A stretch of 64,000 bases of DNA from the NCBI RefSeq assembly GCF_001709345.1, contig NZ_MDTQ01000001.1, forward strand, positions 2,080,584-2,144,583, in the 5' to 3' direction. The translations under genes and the position numbers were made by a program. Below are positions 9,832 through 19,584 of this stretch, one piece after another (position 1 is the first letter of the stretch; each line of letters opens with the position of its first letter). The notes under the pieces were generated by a model that saw only the letters and a program-made list of their open reading frames with translations, was not told the origin of the DNA and did not search any database. The DNA comes from Terasakiispira papahanaumokuakeensis (GTDB taxonomy: Bacteria; Pseudomonadota; Gammaproteobacteria; Pseudomonadales; Halomonadaceae).

Positions 9832-10107
9832 CCCCCTATTTTAATTTTTTTACTGATGGCTCAGCGTCTTAGCCTGCTAAAGAAGATCACGCAATGGGAC
9901 TTTGCCGGATTCTACGCGCATGCGACAATAGACAGGTCATTGAAACTGGCAGGGTGATGATTGAAACCTGTCACATTAAATCGAGGCATTGCTAACCTGG
10001 TGACACAGGCTCAAACCAGCCTCAAAGCATTGCCCTATGAAATTAATGCATCTCGCATCAGCCAGAAACAAGCCCATACCCGAATTAATGAAGGAAATTT
10101 GCCGCCC

Positions 10108-10971
10108 ATGAACGCCCAGCTGATTGATGGCAAGCAAGCTGCCGCGGATATCCGCCAGGATATTACTCAACAGATCGAAGCCCGCAAGGCTGCCGGTCAA
10201 CGCCTCCCTGGACTGGCCGTCATTCTAGTAGGAGACGATCCCGCCTCCCAAGTCTACGTCAAAGCCAAGCACAATGACTGTGAACAGGTCGGCATTCGCT
10301 CTTTCTCTTATACTCCAGAATCTGACATCACTCAGGAAGCACTCGAATCACTGATCGACCAGCTTAATGATGACGACGAGGTGGATGGCATTTTGTTACA
10401 ACTGCCACTGCCAAAACACCTCGATGCGGCCCCCTTGCTTGAACGCATTCGGGCTGACAAAGATGTCGACGGCTTCCACCCCTACAACATTGGCCGCCTA
10501 GCCCAACGGATGCCGCTCCTGCGCCCTTGCACGCCCATGGGCATCATGACACTCCTGCATCAGCTACCAGTGAATTTAAAAGGCCTCAAAGCGACAATCG
10601 TTGGCGCATCGAATATTGTCGGCCGACCGATGGCATTAGAACTGCTACTGGCAGGCTGCACGATCACGGTCACTCACCGGTTTACTCAGGATTTACAAGC
10701 TGAGGTCGAGCAAGCGGATTTAGTTGTTGTCGGAGTAGGCAAACCCGGACTGGTTCGTGGCGAATGGATCAAACCAGGCGCCATCGTGATTGATGTCGGC
10801 ATAAATCGCCTTGAAAACGGCACGTTAGTGGGAGATGTCGACTTTTCTACTGCCGCCGAACGTGCCGCCTGGATCACCCCCGTTCCAGGAGGAGTCGGCC
10901 CAATGACTCGCGCTTCTCTACTACAAAATACGCTACAAGCCTGCCAGCATCATGAAGCGAGTAAGCGCTGA
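10108..10971 (+). CDS. folD: FolD, methylene-THF dehydrogenase/cyclohydrolase
   Basis: 287 aa, matching E. coli FolD (288). It interconverts 5,10-methylene-, methenyl- and 10-formyl-tetrahydrofolate with NADP. Visible features are the catalytic Lys region ([17 protein letters not shown]), the [13 protein letters not shown] loop, [11 protein letters not shown] and the Rossmann segment [17 protein letters not shown]. The ATG at 10108 is chosen because the family begins MNAQLIDGK and AAGGAA lies upstream. The open frame extends 49 codons further but with unrelated sequence. It diverges from the tRNA operon. Confidence 0.95.
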   Translation: MNAQLIDGKQAAADIRQDITQQIEARKAAGQRLPGLAVILVGDDPASQVYVKAKHNDCEQVGIRSFSYTPESDITQEALESLIDQLNDDDEVDGILLQLPLPKHLDAAPLLERIRADKDVDGFHPYNIGRLAQRMPLLRPCTPMGIMTLLHQLPVNLKGLKATIVGASNIVGRPMALELLLAGCTITVTHRFTQDLQAEVEQADLVVVGVGKPGLVRGEWIKPGAIVIDVGINRLENGTLVGDVDFSTAAERAAWITPVPGGVGPMTRASLLQNTLQACQHHEASKR

Positions 10972-11040
10972 TTGATGCCTGCTTAGACGAATACCCACCA
11001 GCCATCAGAGCTAGAAGGCAGGCTGAATAGGATAATCATT

Positions 11041-11742
11041 ATGCGACTTGTTGGAATCATTGGTGCCATGGAAGAAGAAGTGGCACTCATGTTAAAGAAA
11101 ATGGAAAACCCTCGGACTCAGCGTCACGGAGGTGCTCTATTTCATATCGGCACACTGAACGGACAAGCGATCGTTTTGCTTCAATCAGGCATTGGCAAAG
11201 TCAACGCCGCGATGGCAACAGCTTTACTGTTGGAACTTTATCAACCGGACGCCGTTATCAATACAGGCTCAGCAGGTGGCGTAGGCGAGCAGTTAGAGAT
11301 CGGCGACATCGTCATCTCAACAGAGGTCTGCCATCATGATGCCGATGCCACTGCCTTCGGCTATGTCTATGGCCAAATCCCACAAATGCCAGCCACCTAT
11401 CCTGCCGATCCATCCCTCTGCAAGGTGGTAGAAAGGGCGATCGCAACACTTGGTGAAGCACGAGTCCACCATGGGCTGATTGCCAGCGGCGACAGCTTTA
11501 TGGCCGACCCCGAGCGCATCATGGCCGTCAAATCACGCTTCCCCGCCCTACTCGCTTTGGAAATGGAAGCTGCGGCTATTGCACAAATCTGCTACCGCTA
11601 TCACACACCGTTTGTCGTCACACGAGCGCTATCAGATATTGCAGGCAAGGAATCGCCTATCAGTTTTCCTGAGTTCTTAGAAAAAGCGGCCGTGCAGAGC
11701 ACCTTAATGGTGGAGGCATTATTAGGCGAGCTGCGAGACTAG
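11041..11742 (+). CDS. mtnN: 5'-methylthioadenosine/S-adenosylhomocysteine nucleosidase
   Basis: 233 aa. It hydrolyses MTA and SAH to adenine plus the thioribose product, feeding methionine salvage and the activated methyl cycle. Catalytic acids are visible: Glu12 (GAMEEEV), the Glu of LALEMEAAAIAQ near 174 and the Asp of ALSDIAG near 197. The ribose-phosphate loop NTGSAGG is present. AGGATAATC precedes the ATG. It lies 69 bases behind folD, possibly in the same transcript, and ends at a bidirectional terminator. Confidence 0.95.
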   Translation: MRLVGIIGAMEEEVALMLKKMENPRTQRHGGALFHIGTLNGQAIVLLQSGIGKVNAAMATALLLELYQPDAVINTGSAGGVGEQLEIGDIVISTEVCHHDADATAFGYVYGQIPQMPATYPADPSLCKVVERAIATLGEARVHHGLIASGDSFMADPERIMAVKSRFPALLALEMEAAAIAQICYRYHTPFVVTRALSDIAGKESPISFPEFLEKAAVQSTLMVEALLGELRD

Positions 11743-11790
11743 CGCCATAAATAGGCCGCTCGCCAAGCTTAAAGTCTTCAAGTGAGCAAT

Positions 11791-11824
11791 AAAAAAACCG
11801 CATCAACATTGATGCGGTTTTTTT
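11791..11824. terminator. bidirectional terminator between mtnN and cysS
   Basis: AAAAAAACCGCATCAA, a short loop, then the complementary arm ending in seven T residues. A- and T-runs on both sides let it serve both convergent genes. Confidence 0.9.
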
Positions 11825-11844
11825 GCAGATCAATGGCCGTCAAA

Positions 11845-13248
11845 TCAAGCCAAAGACCACCGCGTGCCTTCACGACTATCTTTCAATACCACACCTTCAG
11901 CGGCCAGCTGATCTCTAATCTCGTCTGCTCGGGCGAAGTTTTTGGCCTTTTTCGCTTCAGCACGCTCAGCAATCAAAGCCTCAATACGCGCCTCATCGAC
12001 ATCTAAAGACTCTCCCTGCTGCAAGAAAGCCTGGGGCGACTGCTGCAATAACCCTAGGATTTCAGCAAGAGAGACTAATTCAGTCGCAAGCCCTTTAGCC
12101 GCGGCCCATTCACTCTGTTTACAGTGAGCATTAAGCTGCCGCACAAGCTCAAACAAGACAGCCAGAGCCTCTGGCGTATTAAAGTCATCATCCATTGCCG
12201 CCATAAAGCGATTGCGCCACTTAGGTTCAGCAGGCAAGGACTCACACTCAATACCTTCCAATTGGGCTAAGGCGTTATAAAAACGCTCTAAGGATTTGCG
12301 AGCTTCATCCAAAGCGGTTGCGGCATAATTAATCGATGACCGATAGTGACTGGCAACCAATAGATAACGCACGACTTCAGGATCATGCTGCTCAAGCACT
12401 TCACGAATGGTAAAGAAGTTGCCTAATGACTTAGACATTTTTTCCTTATCAACCCGAACCGCTCCTGCATGCATCCAGATATTGGCATAAGCCTGGCCCG
12501 TCGCCGCTTCACTTTGGGCAATTTCATTTTCATGATGGGGAAAAGGTAAATCAGGCCCACCACCATGAATATCGAAAGTATTACCAAGACAGCAAGTTGA
12601 CATCGCAGAACATTCAATATGCCACCCAGGGCGCCCTTCCCCCCAGGGAGAGGCCCAGGCCACTTCTCCAGGCTTTGCCCCTTTCCAGAGCACAAAATCC
12701 AGCGGGTCTTCCTTTAACTCATCGACTTCAACCCGGGCACCTGCTTGCAGGTCATCCAACTGACGATTTGTGAGCTTGCCATACCCCTCAAAACGACGCA
12801 CTCGATAATAAACATCGCCATTAGACGCTGGATAGGCATATCCCTTATCCACCAGCGTCTGAACCATCGCAACAATGTCATCGATATGCGCAGTTGCCCG
12901 CGGCTCTTGATCTGGGGGTAGCACGCCTAAACGCCGCTCGTCTTCGTGCATAGCCTCAATCATGCGCGAAGTCAGCGCTTCGATAGGCTCACCATTGTCA
13001 TGAGCGCGGCGAATGATTTTGTCATCAATATCAGTGATATTGCGCACATAAGTGACTTGATAACCGCACTCTCGTAGATAACGGCTAATCACATCAAAGG
13101 CCACCATGACTCGAGCGTGGCCGATGTGACAATAATCATAAACCGTCACACCGCAGACATACATTTTAACTTGTCCAGGGGTCAAAGGCTTGAAAGGTGC
13201 CTTTTCCCGCGACAAGGTGCTATAAATTTTCAGTGCATGCTCACTCAT
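11845..13248 (-). CDS. cysS: cysteinyl-tRNA synthetase
   Basis: 467 aa class I synthetase. Zinc and nucleotide-binding motifs are [15 protein letters not shown] (HIGH) and KMSKSLGNF (KMSKS). Further zinc ligands are in [10 protein letters not shown] and [10 protein letters not shown]. It charges tRNA-Cys in the cytoplasm. The start ATG lies 3 bases after the glnS stop codon, so the two synthetases are one operon and probably translationally coupled. Confidence 0.97.
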   Translation of the reverse strand: MSEHALKIYSTLSREKAPFKPLTPGQVKMYVCGVTVYDYCHIGHARVMVAFDVISRYLRECGYQVTYVRNITDIDDKIIRRAHDNGEPIEALTSRMIEAMHEDERRLGVLPPDQEPRATAHIDDIVAMVQTLVDKGYAYPASNGDVYYRVRRFEGYGKLTNRQLDDLQAGARVEVDELKEDPLDFVLWKGAKPGEVAWASPWGEGRPGWHIECSAMSTCCLGNTFDIHGGGPDLPFPHHENEIAQSEAATGQAYANIWMHAGAVRVDKEKMSKSLGNFFTIREVLEQHDPEVVRYLLVASHYRSSINYAATALDEARKSLERFYNALAQLEGIECESLPAEPKWRNRFMAAMDDDFNTPEALAVLFELVRQLNAHCKQSEWAAAKGLATELVSLAEILGLLQQSPQAFLQQGESLDVDEARIEALIAERAEAKKAKNFARADEIRDQLAAEGVVLKDSREGTRWSLA

Positions 13249-13251
13249 ACC

Positions 13252-14934
13252 TCAGCTGCCTTTCTTCTGAATTTTAGCCCACGAGTCTTTCAATCCAACC
13301 GTGCGGTTAAAGACAAGGCGTTCAGTATCACTGAGGTGACGGTCTGCACAGAAATAACCCACGCGTTCAAACTGATAATGCGCTTCCGGATGAGCTTCCG
13401 CTAACGCCGGTTCCCCATAGCCTTGAACCACTTGCAAAGATTCAGGGTTCAGATGCTCCAGAAAATCCTTATCTTTATCCGCATCCGGTGCTTCTTCCAG
13501 GAAGAGGTTATCGTAGAGACGAACCTCAACAGGTACCGCATGTTCAGCGCTCACCCAGTGAATCACACCTTTCACCTTGCGCCCTTCTGGGTTTTTACCC
13601 AAAGTATCGTGATCGACCGTGCAACGGAGCTCAACGAGCTCTCCCTGGTCATCTTTAATGACCTCTTCACACTTGATCACATAGGCATTACGCAAACGCA
13701 CTTCTTGGCCTGGCGCCAAACGGAAGAATTTCTTCGGTGGTTCTTCCATAAAGTCATCAGCATCAATCCAAAGCTCTCGGGTAAAAGGCAGCTCGCGTTC
13801 ACGAAAATCATCGCGCGCAGGATGTCCAGGGGCTCTCAACCCTTCAACACGCCCTTCATCCCAATTGGTCAGTACGATTTTAATGGGCTTCAAAACACAC
13901 ATCGCACGCACAGCATTTTCTTCCAGGTCACGCCGAATCGCCGAATACAGCATGGCAATATCCACGACCCCATTGGCTCGCGTCACCCCAATCATGTCGC
14001 AGAAATTGCGAATAGATGCCGGGGTATAACCCCGTCGACGCATACCGGCCAATGTGGGCATGCGCGGATCATCCCACCCCTCCACAATGCCTTGGTCAAC
14101 CAGCAACTTCAGCTTTCGCTTAGAAGTGACGGTGTAATTAAGGTTCAGCCGCGCAAATTCAATCTGACGAGGCTTAGCCGGTACCGGAAGGTTATTCAAA
14201 AACCATTCATACAAAGGCCGGTGGTCTTCAAATTCAAGAGTGCAGACCGAATGGGTGACGCCCTCAATCGCATCTGACTGGCCGTGCGTAAAGTCATAGC
14301 TGGGGTACAAACACCACTTATCCCCCGTCTGGTGATGATGCACATGCCGAATACGATATAAGATCGGGTCGCGTAAATTAATATTCGGTGCAGCCATATC
14401 AATTTTGGCACGCAACACCTTGGCACCATCAGGAAACTCGCCTTGGCGCATACGCTCGAACTGATCAAGATTTTCTTCAACAGTGCGCTCACGATACGGA
14501 CTGGGCCGACCGGCTTCCGTTAAGGTGCCGCGGTATTCACGCATTTGTTCGGGATTAAGCTCACACACATAGGCCTTACCCGCTTTAATCAGCTCAACCG
14601 CCCAAGCGTGCAACTGATCAAAATAGTCTGAGGCATAACGGATATCACCGGCCCACTCATAACCCAGCCACTGAATGTCTTCTTTGATGGCATCAATATA
14701 TTGCTGCTCTTCCTTGGCAGGGTTTGTATCATCAAAACGCAAATGGCAGTCACCCCCAAACTGCTCTGCCAGGCCAAAGTTCAAGCAGATACTTTTGGCA
14801 TGGCCGATATGGAGAAACCCATTCGGCTCTGGCGGAAAACGCGTCACAATTTTCCCTTCCCGCCCCTGTTGCAACTCTTCAGAGATCTGGTTACGGATGA
14901 AATTAGGTGCACTGACAGCTTCGGCTTGGCTCAT
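13252..14934 (-). CDS. glnS: glutaminyl-tRNA synthetase
   Basis: About 560 aa class I synthetase. HIGH appears as [18 protein letters not shown], the KMSKS-equivalent as VTSKRKLK, and the C-terminal anticodon-binding barrels follow. The presence of GlnRS means that tRNA-Gln is charged directly. ATG at 14934 (MSQAEAV) is preferred. The frame upstream is unlike the family. It is the first gene of glnS-cysS. A TATAAT on this strand at 15048-15043 is a plausible -10. Confidence 0.97.
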   Translation of the reverse strand: MSQAEAVSAPNFIRNQISEELQQGREGKIVTRFPPEPNGFLHIGHAKSICLNFGLAEQFGGDCHLRFDDTNPAKEEQQYIDAIKEDIQWLGYEWAGDIRYASDYFDQLHAWAVELIKAGKAYVCELNPEQMREYRGTLTEAGRPSPYRERTVEENLDQFERMRQGEFPDGAKVLRAKIDMAAPNINLRDPILYRIRHVHHHQTGDKWCLYPSYDFTHGQSDAIEGVTHSVCTLEFEDHRPLYEWFLNNLPVPAKPRQIEFARLNLNYTVTSKRKLKLLVDQGIVEGWDDPRMPTLAGMRRRGYTPASIRNFCDMIGVTRANGVVDIAMLYSAIRRDLEENAVRAMCVLKPIKIVLTNWDEGRVEGLRAPGHPARDDFRERELPFTRELWIDADDFMEEPPKKFFRLAPGQEVRLRNAYVIKCEEVIKDDQGELVELRCTVDHDTLGKNPEGRKVKGVIHWVSAEHAVPVEVRLYDNLFLEEAPDADKDKDFLEHLNPESLQVVQGYGEPALAEAHPEAHYQFERVGYFCADRHLSDTERLVFNRTVGLKDSWAKIQKKGS

Positions 14935-15054
14935 ATCACTCGCTTCTTCGCTTGAATTGCTGGGCAAGACGCACTGCCCGAAGAGCACGACACTTAAGTG
15001 CCGACAAAGGCTCTAAGGTTGGTCGTGTCCGTCAAAGAGATTATTATACCTAAT

Positions 15055-15102
15055 GCCGCCTACTTGCGGCCATTGGCCAATCTAGATCGGATTGGCCTTT
15101 TT
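15055..15102 (+). terminator. plus-strand hairpin pair with intrinsic terminator in the glnS-ppiB divergent region
   Basis: A 5-bp hairpin (15055-15059 with 15066-15070) is followed by a perfect 8-bp stem (15075-15082 with 15090-15097) and TTTTT. It reads on the plus strand, where there is no gene upstream. A weak promoter (TTGGTC, 17 nt, TATTAT at 15019-15047) would give an RNA of about 50 nt. It is either an attenuator in the ppiB leader, a short sRNA, or a block to antisense transcription from glnS. The rest of 14935-15241 shows no gene. Confidence 0.5.
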
Positions 15103-15241
15103 CATAGCAACCAGGCCCACATAAAGCCCGGTTATGCTTACAATGATCGCAGCACGCACTCTGATTATTCAGCTTACGCCTAGAACATTAAGCATTGCGT
15201 GTCACACGATCACTATTAATCGACATATTCAGGAGTTTCCA

Positions 15242-15745
15242 GTGGCCACAGTTATCCTGCACACCACTTACGGTCCCATTACCTTAAAGCTCAACGAGGA
15301 AAAAGCCCCCAAAACCGTGGCAAACTTTCTTGAATACGCCAAGAATGGCCACTATGACGGCACGTTATTCCATCGCGTGATTGATGGCTTTATGGTTCAA
15401 GGCGGCGGATTCGATGCTGAATTCAACCAAAAACCCACACTTGACCCTATTGAAAATGAAGCCGATAACGGCCTGAAGAATACAACAGGTACGGTGGCTA
15501 TGGCACGTACCCAAGACCCCCATTCCGCAACGGCCCAATTTTTCATCAACGTCAGCGACAATAGCTTCCTGAACCATACCAGCAAAAGCGTACAAGGATG
15601 GGGCTATTGTGTCTTTGGAGAAGTCATCGAAGGCATGGATACCGTCAATCAAATCAAAGGGGTCAAAACCACCTCACGCTTTCCCCACCAGGACGTCCCA
15701 GCAGAAGACGTACTGATTGAACGTGTCGAAATTGTCGAAGAATAA
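15242..15745 (+). CDS. ppiB: cyclophilin-type peptidyl-prolyl isomerase B
   Basis: 167 aa cytoplasmic cyclophilin. Active-site motifs are [15 protein letters not shown] (catalytic Arg), [17 protein letters not shown] and [11 protein letters not shown]. The start is GTG at 15242. AGGAG 6 nt upstream and the family start MATVIL decide it against the 36-codon longer frame. It is followed by an intrinsic terminator and then lpxH, the order seen in pseudomonads. Confidence 0.95.
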   Translation: MATVILHTTYGPITLKLNEEKAPKTVANFLEYAKNGHYDGTLFHRVIDGFMVQGGGFDAEFNQKPTLDPIENEADNGLKNTTGTVAMARTQDPHSATAQFFINVSDNSFLNHTSKSVQGWGYCVFGEVIEGMDTVNQIKGVKTTSRFPHQDVPAEDVLIERVEIVEE

Positions 15746-15872
15746 GCCTGCTTTCGAAAGACTTCAGGCGCTAAAGTATAGCCTATAAGCGCCATCATAA
15801 GCATTCGATGTCGAAGCAGTATCGTCCAATGACGCCATCGACAAGCACGCCGCAATAGACAGACCAATCATT

Positions 15873-15897
15873 AAGGGCTCCCCGTGAGCCCTTTTGG
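15873..15897 (+). terminator. terminator between ppiB and lpxH
   Basis: A perfect 8-bp stem (15873-15880 with 15886-15893, loop of 5) runs into TTTT. It lies only 12 bases before the lpxH start, so lpxH expression depends on readthrough or on an unseen arrangement. Confidence 0.75.
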
Positions 15898-15908
15898 GGA
15901 CCCCTGGC

Positions 15909-16646
15909 ATGAGTACACTGTTCATATCTGACCTTCATTTACAGGCCCGGCACCCTGCCATGGCCCATGGTTTCATCCATTTTTTACAACACCAGGCGGC
16001 CCATGCAGAGGCCCTATATATCTTAGGTGACTTTTTCGAATTCTGGATTGGTGACGATTTTCAGACCGAATTCGAAACCCACATCATGCAAGCGCTGAAG
16101 AATCTGACTGAGCAAGGCACACCCGTCTATTTCATGCATGGCAACCGAGACTTTTTAATCGGCAATACCTTCGCGGAAAAAACGGGCATTACATTATTAG
16201 CAGATCCCACTGTGATTGACCTTTATGGGACTCGCACCCTGTTGATGCATGGCGACAGCCTCTGCACGGCGGATACAGGCTATATGCAATTTCGCCAAAT
16301 GGTACGGAATCCCGCTTGGCAACAGCAAATCCTGGCAAAAAGTGTGGAAGAACGCCTTGCCCTAGCTCAGTCGATCCGCAGCGAAAGCCAACAAGGCAAT
16401 AGCATGAAAGCCGATGACATCATGGATGTCACAGAGGAAGAAGTGGTCCGTGTCATGGAACAGCATGGCGTCCAACAATTGATTCATGGCCATACCCATC
16501 GACCAGCAGTCCATGATTTAGTCGTTAATCAAGCGCCAGCCAAACGCTGGGTCTTGGGCGATTGGTCTGAAACACAGGGATGGAAAATCACCGCCACTGA
16601 GCACCAGTGGGCACTAGAAGCGTTCCCGCTCTCAACAACGGCCTAA
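15909..16646 (+). CDS. lpxH: UDP-2,3-diacylglucosamine pyrophosphatase
   Basis: 245 aa calcineurin-like phosphoesterase that makes lipid X in lipid A synthesis on the inner face of the inner membrane. Metal ligands are seen in SDLHL, GDFFEFWIGDD, MHGNRDF, MHGDSLC and IHGHTHRP. ATG at 15909 (MSTLFISDLHL) matches the family start. No clear ribosome binding site beyond a GGGGA, which overlaps the preceding terminator's tail. Confidence 0.95.
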   Translation: MSTLFISDLHLQARHPAMAHGFIHFLQHQAAHAEALYILGDFFEFWIGDDFQTEFETHIMQALKNLTEQGTPVYFMHGNRDFLIGNTFAEKTGITLLADPTVIDLYGTRTLLMHGDSLCTADTGYMQFRQMVRNPAWQQQILAKSVEERLALAQSIRSESQQGNSMKADDIMDVTEEEVVRVMEQHGVQQLIHGHTHRPAVHDLVVNQAPAKRWVLGDWSETQGWKITATEHQWALEAFPLSTTA

Positions 16647-16732
16647 ACTCCACCGAACGCCGTAACTGAAGGGAGCGCCAGTCGAACACATCGACAATCG
16701 ACTCACCAGCTTACTTTGATGCTGATAAAAAA

Positions 16733-16772
16733 CGGCCTGGGAGGTCATCAAAACCATACCCCAGGCCGCTTT
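16733..16772. terminator. bidirectional terminator between lpxH and sstT
   Basis: A perfect 9-bp stem (16733-16741 with 16760-16768) with an 18-nt loop, flanked by AAAA on the left and TTTT on the right, lies between convergent genes. Confidence 0.75.
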
Positions 16773-16800
16773 TATATTGAATCGCCTAAGTTGATAAGTG

Positions 16801-18030
16801 CTATTTGCTCAAGGCACGAGAGCGGCTCACCGCAGTGGTGAACACCACATCAGTAGAGCTATTCAATGCGGTTTCGGCTGAATCCTGAATTACGCCGATA
16901 ATAAATCCAACGCCGACCACCTGCATCGCAATATCATCAGAGATGCCGAAGAGCCCACAAGCCAGTGGGATGAGTAAGAGAGAACCACCGGCCACTCCAG
17001 AAGCGCCACAAGCCGACAATGCAGCCACGACGCTCAATAAGACGGCCGTAGGCAAATCAACCGTCACACCAAGGGTGTGAGCCGCGGCCAATGTTAATAC
17101 CGTAATCGTGATCGCCGCCCCCGACATATTAATCGTCGCCCCAAGCGGAATAGAAACCGAGTACAGGTCTTTATCGACACCGAGCTTATCGCACAGGCTC
17201 ATATTGACCGGCACATTCGCAGCAGAACTCCGCGTAAAGAAAGCCGTGACACCGCTTTCACGCAAACAAGTCCAAACCAAGGGATAAGGATTAGATCGAG
17301 TCTTCCACCACACAATAACGGGATTGATCACCAACGCCATGACCAACATTGCGGCCAACAGTACGCCGAGCAAGTGAGCATAGCCCCATAGCGCCTCAAA
17401 ACCGGTGGTTGCGACCACATTGGCCACCAACCCCAACACACCAAGCGGCGCAAGGGAAATCACCAATTTCACCACATGAGACACGGCATCAGACAAGTCA
17501 CTAAAAACCTGTTTGGTGGCATCAGTCGCATGGTGCATTGCCCAACCCAACCCAATCGCCCAGGCCAGGATGCCAATGAAGTTGCCCGTCATCAACGCGT
17601 GAACAGGATTATCCACGGCTTGGAATAAAATACCGCTTAAGACCTCACCCACCCCTTTTGGGGGAGCAACAGATACTTCTTGAGTATGCAAAACCAAACT
17701 ACTGGGGAAGGCAAAACTCAGCACAACGGCAGTTAATGCCGCAGCCAAAGTGCCAACCAAATAAAGGCCAACCACAGGCTGCATGCCTGATCGGCGATCA
17801 CGGTTTTGATTCGCAATGGAAGCCGCAACCAGAACAAATACAAGCACTGGCGCTACGGCTTTTAACGCTTTAACGAACAGGGAACCCAGGAGGGCAAGAT
17901 GAGTGGCGACACTGGGTATAAAAGCACCGATCAATATTCCCAAAATCAGTGCAACAATGATTTGACGAACTAGTGTCAATCCAGTTTTTTGATATACCCA
18001 ATTCCCGGGCATTGCGATGGGCTGTTGCAT
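16801..18030 (-). CDS. sstT: Na+/serine-threonine symporter
   Basis: 409 aa inner-membrane protein of the dicarboxylate/amino acid:cation symporter (SLC1-like) fold with 8 or more hydrophobic segments. It carries the SstT signatures [16 protein letters not shown]-like ([19 protein letters not shown]) and [23 protein letters not shown], which form the substrate and sodium sites. It imports Ser and Thr. The first ATG is taken; a second in-frame Met six codons on is possible. Confidence 0.93.
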   Translation of the reverse strand: MQQPIAMPGNWVYQKTGLTLVRQIIVALILGILIGAFIPSVATHLALLGSLFVKALKAVAPVLVFVLVAASIANQNRDRRSGMQPVVGLYLVGTLAAALTAVVLSFAFPSSLVLHTQEVSVAPPKGVGEVLSGILFQAVDNPVHALMTGNFIGILAWAIGLGWAMHHATDATKQVFSDLSDAVSHVVKLVISLAPLGVLGLVANVVATTGFEALWGYAHLLGVLLAAMLVMALVINPVIVWWKTRSNPYPLVWTCLRESGVTAFFTRSSAANVPVNMSLCDKLGVDKDLYSVSIPLGATINMSGAAITITVLTLAAAHTLGVTVDLPTAVLLSVVAALSACGASGVAGGSLLLIPLACGLFGISDDIAMQVVGVGFIIGVIQDSAETALNSSTDVVFTTAVSRSRALSK

Positions 18031-18190
18031 GGAGCGCCTATCAGTTGCTATTACGGTGAATCATTCAGAGCATTATCAAATAACACCCCGGCGAAAGCAT
18101 GCTAAAGGCGCAAAATTTTAGCGAAAAAAACAGCAACAAACACCCATTAACGACAAATTATCCTTCTAAATAACCATTAAATTGATTTCT

Positions 18191-18817
18191 TTATGCGGCA
18201 ATGGGAACACCTGAGTGAAATCTAAACTGGGAATCAGGCGACTCAATCAATTGCTGCTCCAGCGTTAAAAAACAATCGAGACGCGGCTCAATCGGCTCAT
18301 GACTATAAAGCCGAGCGAGGGATAAATAATCTTCGAAATGGCGCGCCTCAGACTTCACCAAAGAGCGGTAATATCGGGCCAAAGGTTCATCCAAATGAGG
18401 GATTAAGGCCACAAACCGCTCACAAGAGCGCGCCTCGATAATCGCCCCAACAATTAAAATATCGATCAAACGCTCTGGTTCTTGTTGACGTACGGGCTGG
18501 CGCAGCTGCTCAGCATAGCGTGCCGCAGTCAAGGGCTCATAAGGAATGGATCGTTCTTCAAGCAAATTGACGACCTGCTCAAAATGCAAAAGCTCTTCCC
18601 GAGCCAATTGAGACATTTTTTTAAGCAGTTCCGGCCGATCCACATGCCGATACAACAAACTCATGGCCGTAGAGGCTGCTTTTTTCTCGCACTGCGCATG
18701 ATCAATCAACAAAATATCGAGTTGAGATAATGCCGCCTCCACCCAGGCTTGAGGTGTAGCACAACGTAAAAACTGTTGTATTTCCGGAATAGCTGGCGGC
18801 TGAATATCATGAGACAT
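18191..18817 (-). CDS. miaE: MiaE, tRNA-(ms2io6A37) hydroxylase
   Basis: 208 aa non-haem di-iron monooxygenase that hydroxylates the isopentenyl group of ms2i6A37 in tRNAs reading UNN codons. The ferritin-like helices carry the iron ligands in IDHAQCEKKAAS, ELLHFEQV, EARSCERF and EARHFEDYL. The ATG at 18817 is preferred over a TTG two codons upstream because AGGAA then has 8-nt spacing. It is downstream of the DUF1289 gene, 25 bases apart, probably one operon. Confidence 0.93.
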   Translation of the reverse strand: MSHDIQPPAIPEIQQFLRCATPQAWVEAALSQLDILLIDHAQCEKKAASTAMSLLYRHVDRPELLKKMSQLAREELLHFEQVVNLLEERSIPYEPLTAARYAEQLRQPVRQQEPERLIDILIVGAIIEARSCERFVALIPHLDEPLARYYRSLVKSEARHFEDYLSLARLYSHEPIEPRLDCFLTLEQQLIESPDSQFRFHSGVPIAA

Positions 18818-18842
18818 TAACAAGATTCCTGATGGTTAAGCG

Positions 18843-19265
18843 TTACAGCCCGAGTTCCCAAGCCTCGACTGCATCAGCATACAAACGTTGATTCATCGCG
18901 TTAAATAACTGAACGATACTCAGGCCTTGATGAACAGGCTTCAGCTCTAAGCCATAAGCGGACAAGTCACGCATTTTCTGACACCCTACACGTAACAGAT
19001 CCATGACTTTAACCTCTAGAGGGGCCATGGCATGCGAACGAACGCTGTGTTTTACCAACTGTTCCTGCAACACTTGAGGTTCACGAATCACTAGATATTC
19101 ATCAACAATGGCCATCTGCCTCGCCCACAATCTTTGCCACACCGCTTCGCGTGACGCTTCAGACATTAAGTTCCAGCGCAGCACCTCTTCCTGATAGCGT
19201 TTACAGCCACGACACACAGGGTCACCAAAAGTCGTCGAACAAAGCCCAACACAAGGCGACTTCAC
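18843..19265 (-). CDS. DUF1289 protein with N-terminal cysteine cluster
   Basis: 140 aa. The DUF1289 motif occupies the N-terminus: SPCVGLCSTTFGDPVCRGC, Cys5, Cys9, Cys18 and Cys21, followed by the family's conserved Trp (RYQEEVLRW). The four cysteines could bind an Fe-S cluster or zinc. The family's function is not known to me. About 100 further residues have no recognised motif. The start is GTG, fixed by a strong GGAGGTGA upstream. Confidence 0.85.
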   Translation of the reverse strand: MKSPCVGLCSTTFGDPVCRGCKRYQEEVLRWNLMSEASREAVWQRLWARQMAIVDEYLVIREPQVLQEQLVKHSVRSHAMAPLEVKVMDLLRVGCQKMRDLSAYGLELKPVHQGLSIVQLFNAMNQRLYADAVEAWELGL

Positions 19266-19431
19266 GATCTCACCTCCGGTTAATAATGACTATACTGCCC
19301 CTCAAGGTCAGTGATTTGACGATGATCAGGCGGCGTATCTTAGCAGAAAAGAAAAGGGGTGAGCGTCGCCGACTCACGTTTCCTAACCTCAAAAGCCGAC
19401 CAAAGTTTTAGCGCTCAATCTAAGGCCCAAC

Positions 19432-19460
19432 TTAACATTGTTGACACTTTAAACTAGAAT
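19432..19460 (+). promoter_or_regulatory. candidate acnB promoter
   Basis: TTAACA (19432-19437), a 17-nt spacer, TAGAAT (19455-19460). Five of six -35 bases and four of six -10 bases match sigma-70. It would give a leader of about 115 nt. Confidence 0.45.
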
Positions 19461-19495
19461 GGCCGCGCTTTCTGAGGATCGACGCATCCATAAAA

Positions 19496-19560
19496 TGCCT
19501 TGACTGATGCCCATATTAAGATCTTCTTTGGTCTAAAAACGGGGCAAAAGAATCAAGGCA
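19496..19560 (+). promoter_or_regulatory. nested stem in the acnB leader
   Basis: TGCCTTGA (19496-19503) pairs with TCAAGGCA (19553-19560), and inside it TGCCC (19508-19512) pairs with GGGCA (19542-19546). The stem ends 12 bases before the ribosome binding site, so it could influence translation. It does not match any riboswitch I know. Confidence 0.4.
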
Positions 19561-19584
19561 TCAGATACAGATGAGGGTCTTACC

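Noticed and set aside
9961-10107. N-terminal extension of FolD
   Set aside because: The 49 extra codons lack similarity to FolD and the family start and ribosome binding site lie at 10108.
13423-14277. 284-codon ORF opposite glnS
   Set aside because: Antisense shadow of glnS without ribosome binding site or family motifs.
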